A stretch of DNA of 64,000 nt, taken from UBA6265 sp964526965. Lineage in GTDB: Bacteria > Chloroflexota > Chloroflexia > Thermomicrobiales > UBA6265. The stretch's first letter is position 1; each line of letters opens with the position of its first letter. A model generated the notes under the pieces. That model did no database searches and was not told the DNA's origin. It saw only the letters and a list, made by a program, of their open reading frames with translations. Positions 40,336 through 49,155 of this stretch are shown here, piece after piece. The stretch covers positions 1-64,000 of the forward strand of contig CAZGML010000012.1 of NCBI GenBank assembly GCA_964526965.1, read 5' to 3'. The translations under genes and the position numbers were made by a program.

Positions 40336-43140
40336 CTACAGTTCGCCGATATCGACACCCACGCCGAGCGCCTGGAGCTCGCTGGTGCCGTTCTCAGTTT
40401 CAGAGACCTGCCAGATATCGTCGAGAATCGGCGAGGTGCGCACGTCATCCACGTGGCTAATGAGAAAGACCTGGCGGAAGTGATCATCTCCACCGGTGAT
40501 GGCCGCCAGCATCTCCAGCAGTCGCTGCCGCCGCTCCAGGTCAAGCGATCCGAAGACCTCATCCAGTACCAGGAAGCCGGGCGGATTCGTACTCGCCCCA
40601 CCGATGACCCGACTGAGCGCAATGCGCGCGCAGAGAGCGATTGCATCACGCTCGCCACCGGAGAAAGTTTCGTACGGGAACTTCTCATCATCTCCATCGA
40701 ACACTTCGATTGAGAAGTTGTTGTCGAACTCTACCCGGTCGTATTTGCCATCGGTTACCTGGGCCACCAATTCACTGGCGATGTCGCTGAGCCGTGGTGC
40801 ATACCACGCAGCGGCAAACCGCTCGAACTCGGTGAACTCCCGATACATCAGGTCCAGGTCGTCTGCTTCCCGCTGTTTCGCTTCGGCTTCCCGCGCGAGT
40901 TGGCCAATTCGATCCTCCTCGGACTTGACGACGGAGAGGCGGTTCTCGGCTTCGCGAACGGCCACGTCTGCTCGATGTCGCTCATCCGTGGCGGCCTTTT
41001 CCTGATTTTGTGCGGAGCGCAAGCTTTCCTGGAGCTGTTGGTGCGCCTCCATGTTGAACCCAAGCTCCGAGCGCTCCTTTGCCAACGCTTCCAAATCTTT
41101 CAGCGCCTCGGACATCGCCCTGGAGGCGGCATCCCGCCTGGATTCCAGTTCACCTCGTCTGGCGAGATCAGCGTCGATACGCGTTATGGCCGTATGCGCC
41201 TCGCGAGCTTTCTGGAGTTGCGAAGTTGTATCGCGGTGACCGGCTTCGTCGTAGTTAATATCCGCCAAGGTCTTGAGTTCATCCTGAAGCGGTTGCCGTT
41301 CGGAGGCAATCTGCGTCCGCAGTCGCAATGCCCTGCTAACTTTGGCGCCTGCTTCGGCAACCTTGCGCCATGCGTTGAGCTCGCGTTGCGACGATTCACG
41401 TTCCTGGGGGTTTGGGGCGGCAGATCGACCCAACGCCTCGAGCACCTGATTAAGCTGGGCGGTGAGCGACTTAACCTTCTGCTCCTGCTCTTGCACGTAG
41501 GCGTTGCCAGATTTCAATGACGCGTGGGTTTCGGTGAGCTTCTTGCTCGCATCGTTGAGGTGCTGCAGCTCCGATTGTGCGTTAGCGATCGCGGCGTTGT
41601 TCTCCTTGATTTGCTTGTCAAACTGCTGCAATTGTTCCTGGTAGGCTGCAACTTCCCGCTCGAATATCGATATGGCGTGCGATGTCTCTTCAGATGTGAA
41701 CGGCCGCTGGCAGGTTGGGCAAAGCTCACCCTCGTGCTGGTGACGCAGATTGGCGAGTATTCGCTCCGTTTTCTGCAGGTCGTTTTTGGTGCGCGTTGCC
41801 GAGGAGTTGGCCGCTGCAGTGCTGCTGTTAAGTTCTTGCAGCTGCGCCTGTACGGCAGTGATGCGCTCAGCCGGATCTCCCTGCTTAAGCAGGTGTGCTT
41901 CCAGGTCCTGAAGCTCTTTCACACGCTTGTGATAGGTCTCTAGCCTCGTCGATTCGGCCGCCAGCTGCTCGTTCGTTTCGATTGCCGTACTGATCTGGTT
42001 CGTCCGCTGCTCAATGATTGCGAGCTGGATATTCGCAGCCCAATCGGCTGCTTCGGCCGGGCTATCGATATTCCAGACCGGATTGCCATCCGGCGCTGGT
42101 GCTGAGGTTATCTCCTCGCGAATCGATTCAGCGGCCTCATCGTCACGCTGTTTCAGTGCCGCAAGCTGCTGCTCCAGTTCTCGCTTGCGCAGCGATCCCT
42201 TGCGCTTGCTATCGTGCTCCTTTTCAGCAAGCTCGAGCGTCTCTTTCTGTGCCGCTTGCGGTTCGAGGCGTGTTTTCTCCGCTGCCAGTGTATCCAGCCG
42301 CTCGAGTTGACTGGTCGCATTCGTGACCTGTTCGTTGGCGACATCACGCGCTCGCGTGCACTCGCTGATTTTCTGCCCGATTACGCTATCTTGCTCGCGC
42401 ACCCATTCGCTATTCGCAAGGGCTTTCTCGGCTTTGAGTGTCTCTTCCGACGCAGAACTCACGGTGGAAGTCGCGGATTCCAGCGCCTGTTTTGCCTGCT
42501 TAATCGATTCTTCGGCCGCTGCGATTTCTGCAGGGAAGTCGCGATCATTCGCAGCCGATTCGCTCTGCGCCTGGTAACTTCGGACGTCTGCCAGCGCACG
42601 CTTCCGATCCTCTGCGATCACTTGCTGCGCATCGCGGATCGTCTGGAGGCCAAGCAGTTTGCCTACTTCACGCCGACGAGTTGTGGGCGATCCGTTGAAG
42701 AACCCGAGCTCTTTTTGGCGGGTGAAAAAGGTGGCTACAAATGCGGCGTGGTCGAGACCGATCAGATGATTGGCGACATAGGCGCTCACCTGACTGGCGC
42801 CATCGACGATCTTCTCCTCGAACCCGTGCTGATCAACGCGGTAGATCTGGGCTTTGGCCGAGCCCTTTCCCAGTTCGCGCTCAACCAGGAACCGGCCTCC
42901 GCTCACCGGATTTTCCAGTGTGACTTTTACCTCTGTCTTTCCGCGCCAAACCCGGGGGCGAACATCAGCAGACTTGATTGAAGAAGGTGAATAGAGTGCC
43001 CATTCGATCGCTTCGAACAACGTGGTTTTTCCGACACCATTCGCTCCAATGACTCCGATTGCGCCGGTTTGGGGGATTTCTATGACATGGTGTCCGCCGT
43101 ACTGCTTGTAGTTTGTGATCTCGATCTGCGCGAGGATCAT
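40336..43140 (-). CDS. sbcC: Rad50/SbcC DNA repair ATPase
   Basis: 934 residues, nearer archaeal Rad50 (about 880) than typical bacterial SbcC (about 1050). It begins ILAQIEITNYKQYGG with Walker A GANGVGKTT (K38). Two long coiled-coil arms run from ~180 to ~740 and meet at a zinc hook CPTC (C474, C477). The C-terminal lobe has FSGGERDAIALCARIALSRV (ABC signature) and FLVLDEVFGSLD (Walker B). With Mre11 it tethers and processes DNA double-strand ends. Its ATG overlaps the sbcD stop (ATGA). It is the last gene of the nurA-herA-sbcD-sbcC run. Confidence 0.95.
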   Translation of the reverse strand: MILAQIEITNYKQYGGHHVIEIPQTGAIGVIGANGVGKTTLFEAIEWALYSPSSIKSADVRPRVWRGKTEVKVTLENPVSGGRFLVERELGKGSAKAQIYRVDQHGFEEKIVDGASQVSAYVANHLIGLDHAAFVATFFTRQKELGFFNGSPTTRRREVGKLLGLQTIRDAQQVIAEDRKRALADVRSYQAQSESAANDRDFPAEIAAAEESIKQAKQALESATSTVSSASEETLKAEKALANSEWVREQDSVIGQKISECTRARDVANEQVTNATSQLERLDTLAAEKTRLEPQAAQKETLELAEKEHDSKRKGSLRKRELEQQLAALKQRDDEAAESIREEITSAPAPDGNPVWNIDSPAEAADWAANIQLAIIEQRTNQISTAIETNEQLAAESTRLETYHKRVKELQDLEAHLLKQGDPAERITAVQAQLQELNSSTAAANSSATRTKNDLQKTERILANLRHQHEGELCPTCQRPFTSEETSHAISIFEREVAAYQEQLQQFDKQIKENNAAIANAQSELQHLNDASKKLTETHASLKSGNAYVQEQEQKVKSLTAQLNQVLEALGRSAAPNPQERESSQRELNAWRKVAEAGAKVSRALRLRTQIASERQPLQDELKTLADINYDEAGHRDTTSQLQKAREAHTAITRIDADLARRGELESRRDAASRAMSEALKDLEALAKERSELGFNMEAHQQLQESLRSAQNQEKAATDERHRADVAVREAENRLSVVKSEEDRIGQLAREAEAKQREADDLDLMYREFTEFERFAAAWYAPRLSDIASELVAQVTDGKYDRVEFDNNFSIEVFDGDDEKFPYETFSGGERDAIALCARIALSRVIGGASTNPPGFLVLDEVFGSLDLERRQRLLEMLAAITGGDDHFRQVFLISHVDDVRTSPILDDIWQVSETENGTSELQALGVGVDIGEL

Positions 43141-44360
43141 GTCAGCTCATCCTCCTCGGGAGTCACTTCCGAACTGGCGGCCTGCACCTGCGCTATGGCC
43201 GCATCGCCTCGCTCCCGGAACACGTTCGCAAACCGCTCATTGAACGCTGTACCAGTGCGGTGTTCGACAAACTGGCCGAACAGTTCCCGCAGATCCGGGA
43301 ACTCCTGGTGTGTCTCCGGCTGTTCGGCACCGGCGAAGAGGGATTGCTGTTCCTGCGGAATCGTCAGGTTCCAGACGGTATCGGCGAGCTCACGCTTGAG
43401 GATTGATTCTGCCTCGCGGCGATCTCCACGCTCGGCGTTCCAAATCCGCGAACGCACCATCGCGCGCTGGAACGTCTCCGGCGACTCCTCATGCTGTTCG
43501 ATTTTCCGGATGATCTCGTCTGCGATCTCTCGCCCACGCAGGTTGTCGGCATACGTCACGCCGAGGTCGATCATAGGGCGTGCATTCTTGAACTCGATGT
43601 GCTCCGGCTCGCCTACAAGGCCGTCTTCATCCAGCATCACCATGCAGTACCCGGGAGTCGACTCACGGTCGCCCCAGCCGTTGCGCTCTGTGCTTCCTGC
43701 ATACCAGCCGTTGCCGATGGCCGGTGGCTGCATGTGCAAGTGGTAGTGCCCGAGTGCGATGTAATCGAAACTGCGGTCGAGCAGGGAGATGTCGAGCTCT
43801 TCCTCGCCCGGTTCGGTTGTTATACCTGGGTCCAGTATGCCCTTTACCATGCCATGAATGGTCATGATATTGATCCGGTTTGCCGCCACTGAAGGTACGG
43901 GTGGCTCGTCGCTCGTGAGGGCGCCATGTGGAATCGCATGGACGTGAATACCGAGGTGCCCGAACGTCTCGTAATCGTGTTCGTCCTCGTACCCCGCGTA
44001 GAAGGTAATGTTTGGCAACGTTAAATCAAGGAGCGAGTATGCACTCCCGCCAGTACGAATCCGTGGTGTGTCATGGTTGCCGGCGATCACCAGGGTGGGG
44101 ATACCTGCGGCTTCAACGCGTTGCATTTGACGAACGAAATGGATCAGCGTCGCCCAGGTAGGACGCGATTGATGAAAGACATCGCCCGCGTGAATGATTC
44201 CATCGGGCTTCCTGTCGATGATGTCATCGATCGCCCATTCAAATGCCCGCTCGAAATCAACGGTGCGCTGGTTTCGTCCGGTATGAGGGTCCTGCCTGGC
44301 GAATTGCCGAAAACCGAGATGGGTATCGGATATGTGCGCGATCCGAACGGGATTACTCAT
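43137..44360 (-). CDS. sbcD: Mre11/SbcD nuclease
   Basis: 407 residues. The calcineurin-like phosphoesterase motifs come in order: ISDTHLGF (D and H), HAGDVFHQ, VIAGNHDTPR and LGHYHLHM. The C-terminal ~130 residues hold the capping and Rad50-binding region, with a Gln/Glu-rich helix (ESILKRELADTVWNL onward). It is the Mn-dependent nuclease of the Mre11-Rad50 complex. The ATG overlaps the herA stop by four bases, with GAGG eight bases before it, and it in turn overlaps sbcC, so all three are co-translated. Confidence 0.95.
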   Translation of the reverse strand: MSNPVRIAHISDTHLGFRQFARQDPHTGRNQRTVDFERAFEWAIDDIIDRKPDGIIHAGDVFHQSRPTWATLIHFVRQMQRVEAAGIPTLVIAGNHDTPRIRTGGSAYSLLDLTLPNITFYAGYEDEHDYETFGHLGIHVHAIPHGALTSDEPPVPSVAANRINIMTIHGMVKGILDPGITTEPGEEELDISLLDRSFDYIALGHYHLHMQPPAIGNGWYAGSTERNGWGDRESTPGYCMVMLDEDGLVGEPEHIEFKNARPMIDLGVTYADNLRGREIADEIIRKIEQHEESPETFQRAMVRSRIWNAERGDRREAESILKRELADTVWNLTIPQEQQSLFAGAEQPETHQEFPDLRELFGQFVEHRTGTAFNERFANVFRERGDAAIAQVQAASSEVTPEEDELT

Positions 44361-46486
44361 GTAAATCGCCTCATGTCCCGCTTGTTTGCGAGTTCACGTT
44401 GCATCATTTTCCAGGGATTGGTGCGTTTGTTTGTATTGCCTGCCAACACCCTGTTCAGGCTGAGTCGTACTGATTCGATCTCTTCGCGATCCAGGCCATC
44501 GGCGTGGGCTTGCACTTCACTCTTGCGGGGAGTGCCATTCGGCATGTGCTTCTCCAGCAAGCGCATTAGTGAATCGACCGGATCACCGGCCGGTCCGTCT
44601 TCACCACCGAACACGCGTTGGCCGTAAATGCCGGGGAGCGTGGGCGGATACGGGAAGGTGCCGAACAACGGCGAGCGGAAATGTGCGTGCCGTACCAGCA
44701 TTCGCCCTTTGGGCAGGCCAAGTAGCTCCTGCTTCTGGGTTTCGGAAATGCTGCGGTATGCCGCATTGATGATTTCCTCATCACCAATGCGCCCGTAGAA
44801 ACTCGTGCCGCAGTTGCCGAGAATTTCACCATCAACCTTGCTGCGGAACTGCTGCGCGCCGAGCAGCACAACGTTGAGGTGACGTCCGCGGGCCGCGATA
44901 TCTACCAGCGTATCCCGCAGGCCACCTTCGCCGCCGGCGGGGGCATATTTGTTCAACTCGTCCACGAAGATGATGAGCTTGTCGACGCCCATTTCCGATT
45001 TTTCGGCCAGTTTCCAGATCGCATTAATCGTGGATGTGACAATCAGTTCCTGCACGTTCGTGTTGCAGCCACTGATATCCACAACGCGCAGTTCTTGCGG
45101 GCTGAAATGGTAATCGACCTGCGGCGTCGTGCCGTAATCCACGGCTCCGTCGGCAATCAGGCCGGCGAATTTGTCTTGCAGGCCTTTGAACCGGTTCTGT
45201 GCCTTGCGAATCGTTGCTTTGTGATGGCCGTACCAGGTGTCCTCGCCGGTGGAATCGAAGTGATCGTTGATATCCTGGAACTTCTTGTTGAGCTGATCGA
45301 TGCTTTTGATCTTCAGTTCTCGAAGCTCATAGATAAAGCCGAAGAGCTTGTCGTCCAGGTCTCGGAAATCGAAGATGCGATGCGGGTATGCCAGCAATCG
45401 ATCCAGCGACCACAAGATCGGGTACACGCGATCGCTCTCCCCATCCATATCGCGTGGTGTGTTGAGCGCCTTCTGGTCACTGAAGCCAGAGAGGTCGACA
45501 CGACCACTGTAGCTTTGCGCCTCCTGACCGGGCTTGAATGGTGCAAAGATGTTGAAGTTCTCAAACGGTTTCGGCTCGAGGTCTATCGATTCATAGACCC
45601 TGCGAAGTTCGGTTTCGCGGTCTTTCCAGCCGGCTTGCTCGTACGTATCGGCAAAACCTTCGGGGGCAATTGCCGGCTTGTCCAGCCACAGCAAGTCCGG
45701 CCCCTTCACGTTGAACATGAGCGCCGCCACGTTCTTGCCTTCCCGCTCCAGTGTTTGGAAAACGCTACTGGTGAGGAAGAGCGCGTGACTGGTTTTGGTA
45801 GCCAGGCCTGATTGACCGGTCCAGTTGGCGTGACCAGCTTCGGGTCCGAGCAGGTAATCCTCATCCAGGTAGAGAGGCGTTTGCTGGAAGCGTTCGCGTC
45901 CTTCCTCATCCTGCGCGATGTTGCCAGCTTCATCCCGAACATAGTTGCCGTTTGTATGCATGAGTGCAGGAATTTTGCTGCCGTCGAATCCGGCTACGCC
46001 GAGCGCGAGTTCAATCGCTTCGCTGGTCGCGAAAAATACCGGACCATTCACCGCGGGGCGGTTGCTCTGAACATCATCACGAAGGTGCTTGGTCGCCAAC
46101 ACATTCACGGTAAATACGAGGATTTCCGGCCGATTCGTCGGCGCCGCTTCATTCAGCGGGAGTTCGAGGCGCCGATCGAAGTAGTCGTCCAAAAAGCTGC
46201 CCATGTCGCTAAAGCGTCGCGGTTCATCAACAACGCCAATGACCGCCGCTTCCTCACTGAAGGCAACCACAATGTGGCCGATATCGAGCGTGAGTGCGTT
46301 ATCGTCCCCCCAGAAGTGGAACTGGTGACTCCCGGCTGGCTCGCGCTCGCTGCTCACTACTCGGCCGATTGTGCCGGTTTGATGATCCACGAGATCTGTG
46401 AAATCTGGGCGATCCCACAGGGGATCGGATGTGCGCTCGTCAGATATGACTTCGGAAAAGTCTGGGCCGTCCCAGGTGCTTACCAT
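44357..46486 (-). CDS. herA: HerA-like DNA translocase
   Basis: 709 residues, longer than archaeal HerA (about 500) owing to long inserts. The N-terminal beta-barrel part ends near 215. The P-loop is unusual: GQSGLATKTS with K231, where the canonical Gly before Lys is Thr. Walker B is LIIFVDELN (D509, E510). The following DIAARGRHLNVVLLGAQQFRSKVDGEILGNCG matches the HerA/FtsK arginine region. The C-terminus carries the helical bracing arm. HerA hexamers drive resection with NurA. AGGAG lies seven bases before the ATG. It sits between nurA and sbcD. Confidence 0.88.
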   Translation of the reverse strand: MVSTWDGPDFSEVISDERTSDPLWDRPDFTDLVDHQTGTIGRVVSSEREPAGSHQFHFWGDDNALTLDIGHIVVAFSEEAAVIGVVDEPRRFSDMGSFLDDYFDRRLELPLNEAAPTNRPEILVFTVNVLATKHLRDDVQSNRPAVNGPVFFATSEAIELALGVAGFDGSKIPALMHTNGNYVRDEAGNIAQDEEGRERFQQTPLYLDEDYLLGPEAGHANWTGQSGLATKTSHALFLTSSVFQTLEREGKNVAALMFNVKGPDLLWLDKPAIAPEGFADTYEQAGWKDRETELRRVYESIDLEPKPFENFNIFAPFKPGQEAQSYSGRVDLSGFSDQKALNTPRDMDGESDRVYPILWSLDRLLAYPHRIFDFRDLDDKLFGFIYELRELKIKSIDQLNKKFQDINDHFDSTGEDTWYGHHKATIRKAQNRFKGLQDKFAGLIADGAVDYGTTPQVDYHFSPQELRVVDISGCNTNVQELIVTSTINAIWKLAEKSEMGVDKLIIFVDELNKYAPAGGEGGLRDTLVDIAARGRHLNVVLLGAQQFRSKVDGEILGNCGTSFYGRIGDEEIINAAYRSISETQKQELLGLPKGRMLVRHAHFRSPLFGTFPYPPTLPGIYGQRVFGGEDGPAGDPVDSLMRLLEKHMPNGTPRKSEVQAHADGLDREEIESVRLSLNRVLAGNTNKRTNPWKMMQRELANKRDMRRFT

Positions 46487-46496
46487 TGTTCGTCTC

Positions 46497-47543
46497 CTAC
46501 ACCGGCCAGCCGGCTGTGATGTGTGAAATTCGTCGTTTCAGCATGCGCTCCAGCAAATGGATCGGATAGAGCAGGGTAGCCCAGCGACTATCCGCCTTGG
46601 CGCTTGGAATCCGCTCTGCCATCAGCCAACTGGCGATTTTGTCGATCTCATCGTTGTCGGCCATATCCCCGCTTGCTTCCAGGCGGATAAGTGAATGGCG
46701 CGCGTCCAGCCCGGTAGCCGGCCACATGCGTTGATACCAGTGTGTGCGGGTGCGGTTTTGCTCGGTGAGGCGATATGCAGTGGTGCGATTTCCGGCGGGC
46801 AGGTTAAGCACGGTGACTGCCTGCTCACCGCCAAAATGTTGCCATCCCGGATCCTTGATCAGCCCAACTGCATTCGGCAGGGGCGACGGTAACCGACCAT
46901 CTATCAGCAGCCAGTCGTCTGGATCGGCGCCCACAGTTTGTGTAGACCACACGCCAAGTGCGTCGAGTTCTGCTGCCTCTCGTTGCTTACCGGAGGCCTT
47001 GTTCGCGTAGAACAGCACCTGGTCATACATGCCCGCTAGAACTGCATATTCCGGCTTCTCGTCCAGCGGATCAATAACTTGCTCGCCGAGCTGGCGCAGT
47101 GTCTGCACGAACTTCCGAATTTGTCGATCGGCGGTTTGCTCCGGAACAATCCAGGTTAGCCGTTCGGTTATCGAGTTCGGCACCAGGTGGCACTCTCCAA
47201 AGTCGTTGCGCTCGAGTACGCCCGCAACAGCAATGCTCACAACAATTGGCACCACGCCAATACGCCATACCGGCATTGTTTTCTGGCTGCCATCAATGAA
47301 CCAGCGGAATTGGGATGTGTTGCGCCGCACGATTTCGTGGTGGCCAAAGGTGCTGTCCAGCAAATCAACGTCCGGGAATTCGGTTGATTGTTCCTCGCCC
47401 ATCTGGGGCAGCAGGATGTCCGTTTCCAGTGTTCCCGCCCGGCGCATGTCCACGGGTTCGACCCCGGCGCTATACAGGGCATCCTGAATCCGCCGCACCC
47501 GATCCAGAAGCGACTCGTTTGTGCGCAGAATATCTGTCAACAT
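46497..47543 (-). CDS. nurA: NurA 5'-3' nuclease
   Basis: 348 residues, the usual NurA length. The RNase-H-like core has the first metal Asp in WFIDGSQ (D84), VPIVVSIAVAGV on the next strand and a WLLIDGRLPSPLPNAVGLIKDPG block with the second Asp and conserved Lys. NurA dimers sit on a HerA hexamer and degrade 5' strands. The ATG at 47543 is close to GAGGTGGG; the TTG one codon on has better spacing and may be the true start. A LexA-type palindrome lies 17 bases upstream. It heads the run and is divergent from argH. Confidence 0.9.
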   Translation of the reverse strand: MLTDILRTNESLLDRVRRIQDALYSAGVEPVDMRRAGTLETDILLPQMGEEQSTEFPDVDLLDSTFGHHEIVRRNTSQFRWFIDGSQKTMPVWRIGVVPIVVSIAVAGVLERNDFGECHLVPNSITERLTWIVPEQTADRQIRKFVQTLRQLGEQVIDPLDEKPEYAVLAGMYDQVLFYANKASGKQREAAELDALGVWSTQTVGADPDDWLLIDGRLPSPLPNAVGLIKDPGWQHFGGEQAVTVLNLPAGNRTTAYRLTEQNRTRTHWYQRMWPATGLDARHSLIRLEASGDMADNDEIDKIASWLMAERIPSAKADSRWATLLYPIHLLERMLKRRISHITAGWPV

Positions 47544-47559
47544 CCCACCTCATGGCATA

Positions 47560-47571
47560 GAACACGTGTTC
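47560..47571 (-). promoter_or_regulatory. LexA (SOS) box upstream of nurA
   Basis: GAACACGTGTTC is a perfect 12-bp palindrome that fits GAAC-RNRY-GTTC (A, C, G, T in the centre), the LexA/DinR box of Firmicutes and Actinobacteria, a form also known from Chloroflexota. A TATACT -10 lies at 47585-47580 on the minus strand, so the box would cover about +2 to +13 of the nurA transcript, a classic repressor position. The -35 is weak. Confidence 0.6.
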
Positions 47572-47691
47572 GGTTAGCAAGTATAGATGATGTTCAAAAC
47601 ACAAGCATGCCGAACTGTTACTGGTAACCTTAACCCGATACTGGCGAGCGTGTTCGTCGGTGTGGTTTCGCGTGCAAGGGCATTGGTAGCA

Positions 47692-49140
47692 ATGGCAGAT
47701 CAGGCAGGTACTCGCAAGGCGTGGGGTGGGCGATTCTCCGAGAATCCGGACGTTCGGCTGGAGGCGTTTAACGCCTCGGTCGGTTTCGATATCCGCATGG
47801 TGCGTGAGGATATTCGCGGCTCTATTGCGCACGCGCGCATGCTTGGCAAGCAGGGCATTATTTCCACGGAAGATGCGGATTCCATTATCGAGAACCTCTG
47901 GAAGATTCTCGATGAGGTCGAGGCCGGGAACTTTTCGCTCTCCATCTCCGATGAAGATGTGCACACCGGCGTGGAGAATCGGCTGCGAGAGCTCATCGGC
48001 CCCACTGCCGGACGCCTGCATACCGGCCGTTCTCGCAACGACCAAAGCGCAACAGACCTACGTTTCTGGACGAAACGACAACTGATCGAAGTCGCGAGCG
48101 GCCTCACGGATCTCGTCAATGCCCTGATCGAGATTTCTGAAGAGTACGCCGATGTGGTTATGCCGGGCTTTACCCACGTCCAGCGTGCGCAGCCTGTGCT
48201 TTTCTCACATCACATGCACGCCTATTGCGAGATGTTTCTGCGCGACCTGGAGCGGGTCCGCCAGGCGTATGACCGGGCCGATGTACTTCCGCTCGGGAGC
48301 GCTGCACTTGCAGGTGCAACCTATCCGCTCGATCGTGAATCCGTGGCTGCCGAGCTCGGGTTCAGCCGCATCAGTCGTAATTCGATGGATGCCGTTTCTG
48401 ATCGCGATTTCGCTCTCGATGCACTCTACGCATGTTCCCTCATCGGCATGCATATCAGCCGGCTCAGTGAAGAGCTCGTTTACCTGAGCTCCGGCGAGTT
48501 CGGCTACATCTCCATTGCCGATCGGTTCAGCACGGGCAGCAGCATCATGCCGCAAAAGAAAAACGCGGATATCGCTGAGCTCGGTCGCGGCAAGAGCGGT
48601 CGCGTATTTGGCAATCTCATTTCCCTGCTGGTCACAATGAAGGGTCAACCCATGACCTATAACAAGGACAGTCAGGAGGACAAGGAACCGCTGATCGATA
48701 GCTTCGATACCATCCTGGCGGTGCTGGACGTGTTCCCGCCGATGATGCGTAGCATCACCGTGAACGGCGAGAAAACGGCAGAAGCGTCTATTAAGGACTT
48801 CACCCTCGCCACGGATGCCGCCGATATCCTGGCAAAGAACGGTGTGCCGTTCCGGGAGGCGCATGAGATCGTTGGATCGCTTGTCGGGAAGTGCCTCAAT
48901 GATGGCAAGACCTTTGCGGATTTGACCGATGAAGAATGGTCTGCCATTCATCCTGTATTCGTAGAGAATCGCCCGCCGCTCGATGGCTGGGGAAGCACGG
49001 AACTGCGCGACCTGCCCGGCGGCACAGCGCCCGCCCGGGTCAACGAAGCGCGGGAGGAGTTGCGATCGTTGATTGCAGCAGAAGTGGAATGGGTTATACA
49101 GAACCGCGCGACGCAGGATGCCATCTTTATGCGCGACTAG
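47692..49140 (+). CDS. argH: Argininosuccinate lyase
   Basis: 482 residues from the ATG at 47692; a longer frame to 47587 has no ribosome binding site. It opens KAWGGRFSE. Substrate motifs are TGRSRNDQSATDLR, MPGFTHVQRAQP and the superfamily signature GSSIMPQKKN with its catalytic Ser loop. It splits argininosuccinate into arginine and fumarate, the last step of arginine synthesis. No other arg gene is nearby. A diverged relative without the signature lies at 62232-63755. Confidence 0.97.
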   Translation: MADQAGTRKAWGGRFSENPDVRLEAFNASVGFDIRMVREDIRGSIAHARMLGKQGIISTEDADSIIENLWKILDEVEAGNFSLSISDEDVHTGVENRLRELIGPTAGRLHTGRSRNDQSATDLRFWTKRQLIEVASGLTDLVNALIEISEEYADVVMPGFTHVQRAQPVLFSHHMHAYCEMFLRDLERVRQAYDRADVLPLGSAALAGATYPLDRESVAAELGFSRISRNSMDAVSDRDFALDALYACSLIGMHISRLSEELVYLSSGEFGYISIADRFSTGSSIMPQKKNADIAELGRGKSGRVFGNLISLLVTMKGQPMTYNKDSQEDKEPLIDSFDTILAVLDVFPPMMRSITVNGEKTAEASIKDFTLATDAADILAKNGVPFREAHEIVGSLVGKCLNDGKTFADLTDEEWSAIHPVFVENRPPLDGWGSTELRDLPGGTAPARVNEAREELRSLIAAEVEWVIQNRATQDAIFMRD

Positions 49141-49155
49141 CCGCAGGAGAGTTAT

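Noticed and set aside
45812..46519. Open frame opposite herA
   Set aside because: Shadow of herA; no independent signals.
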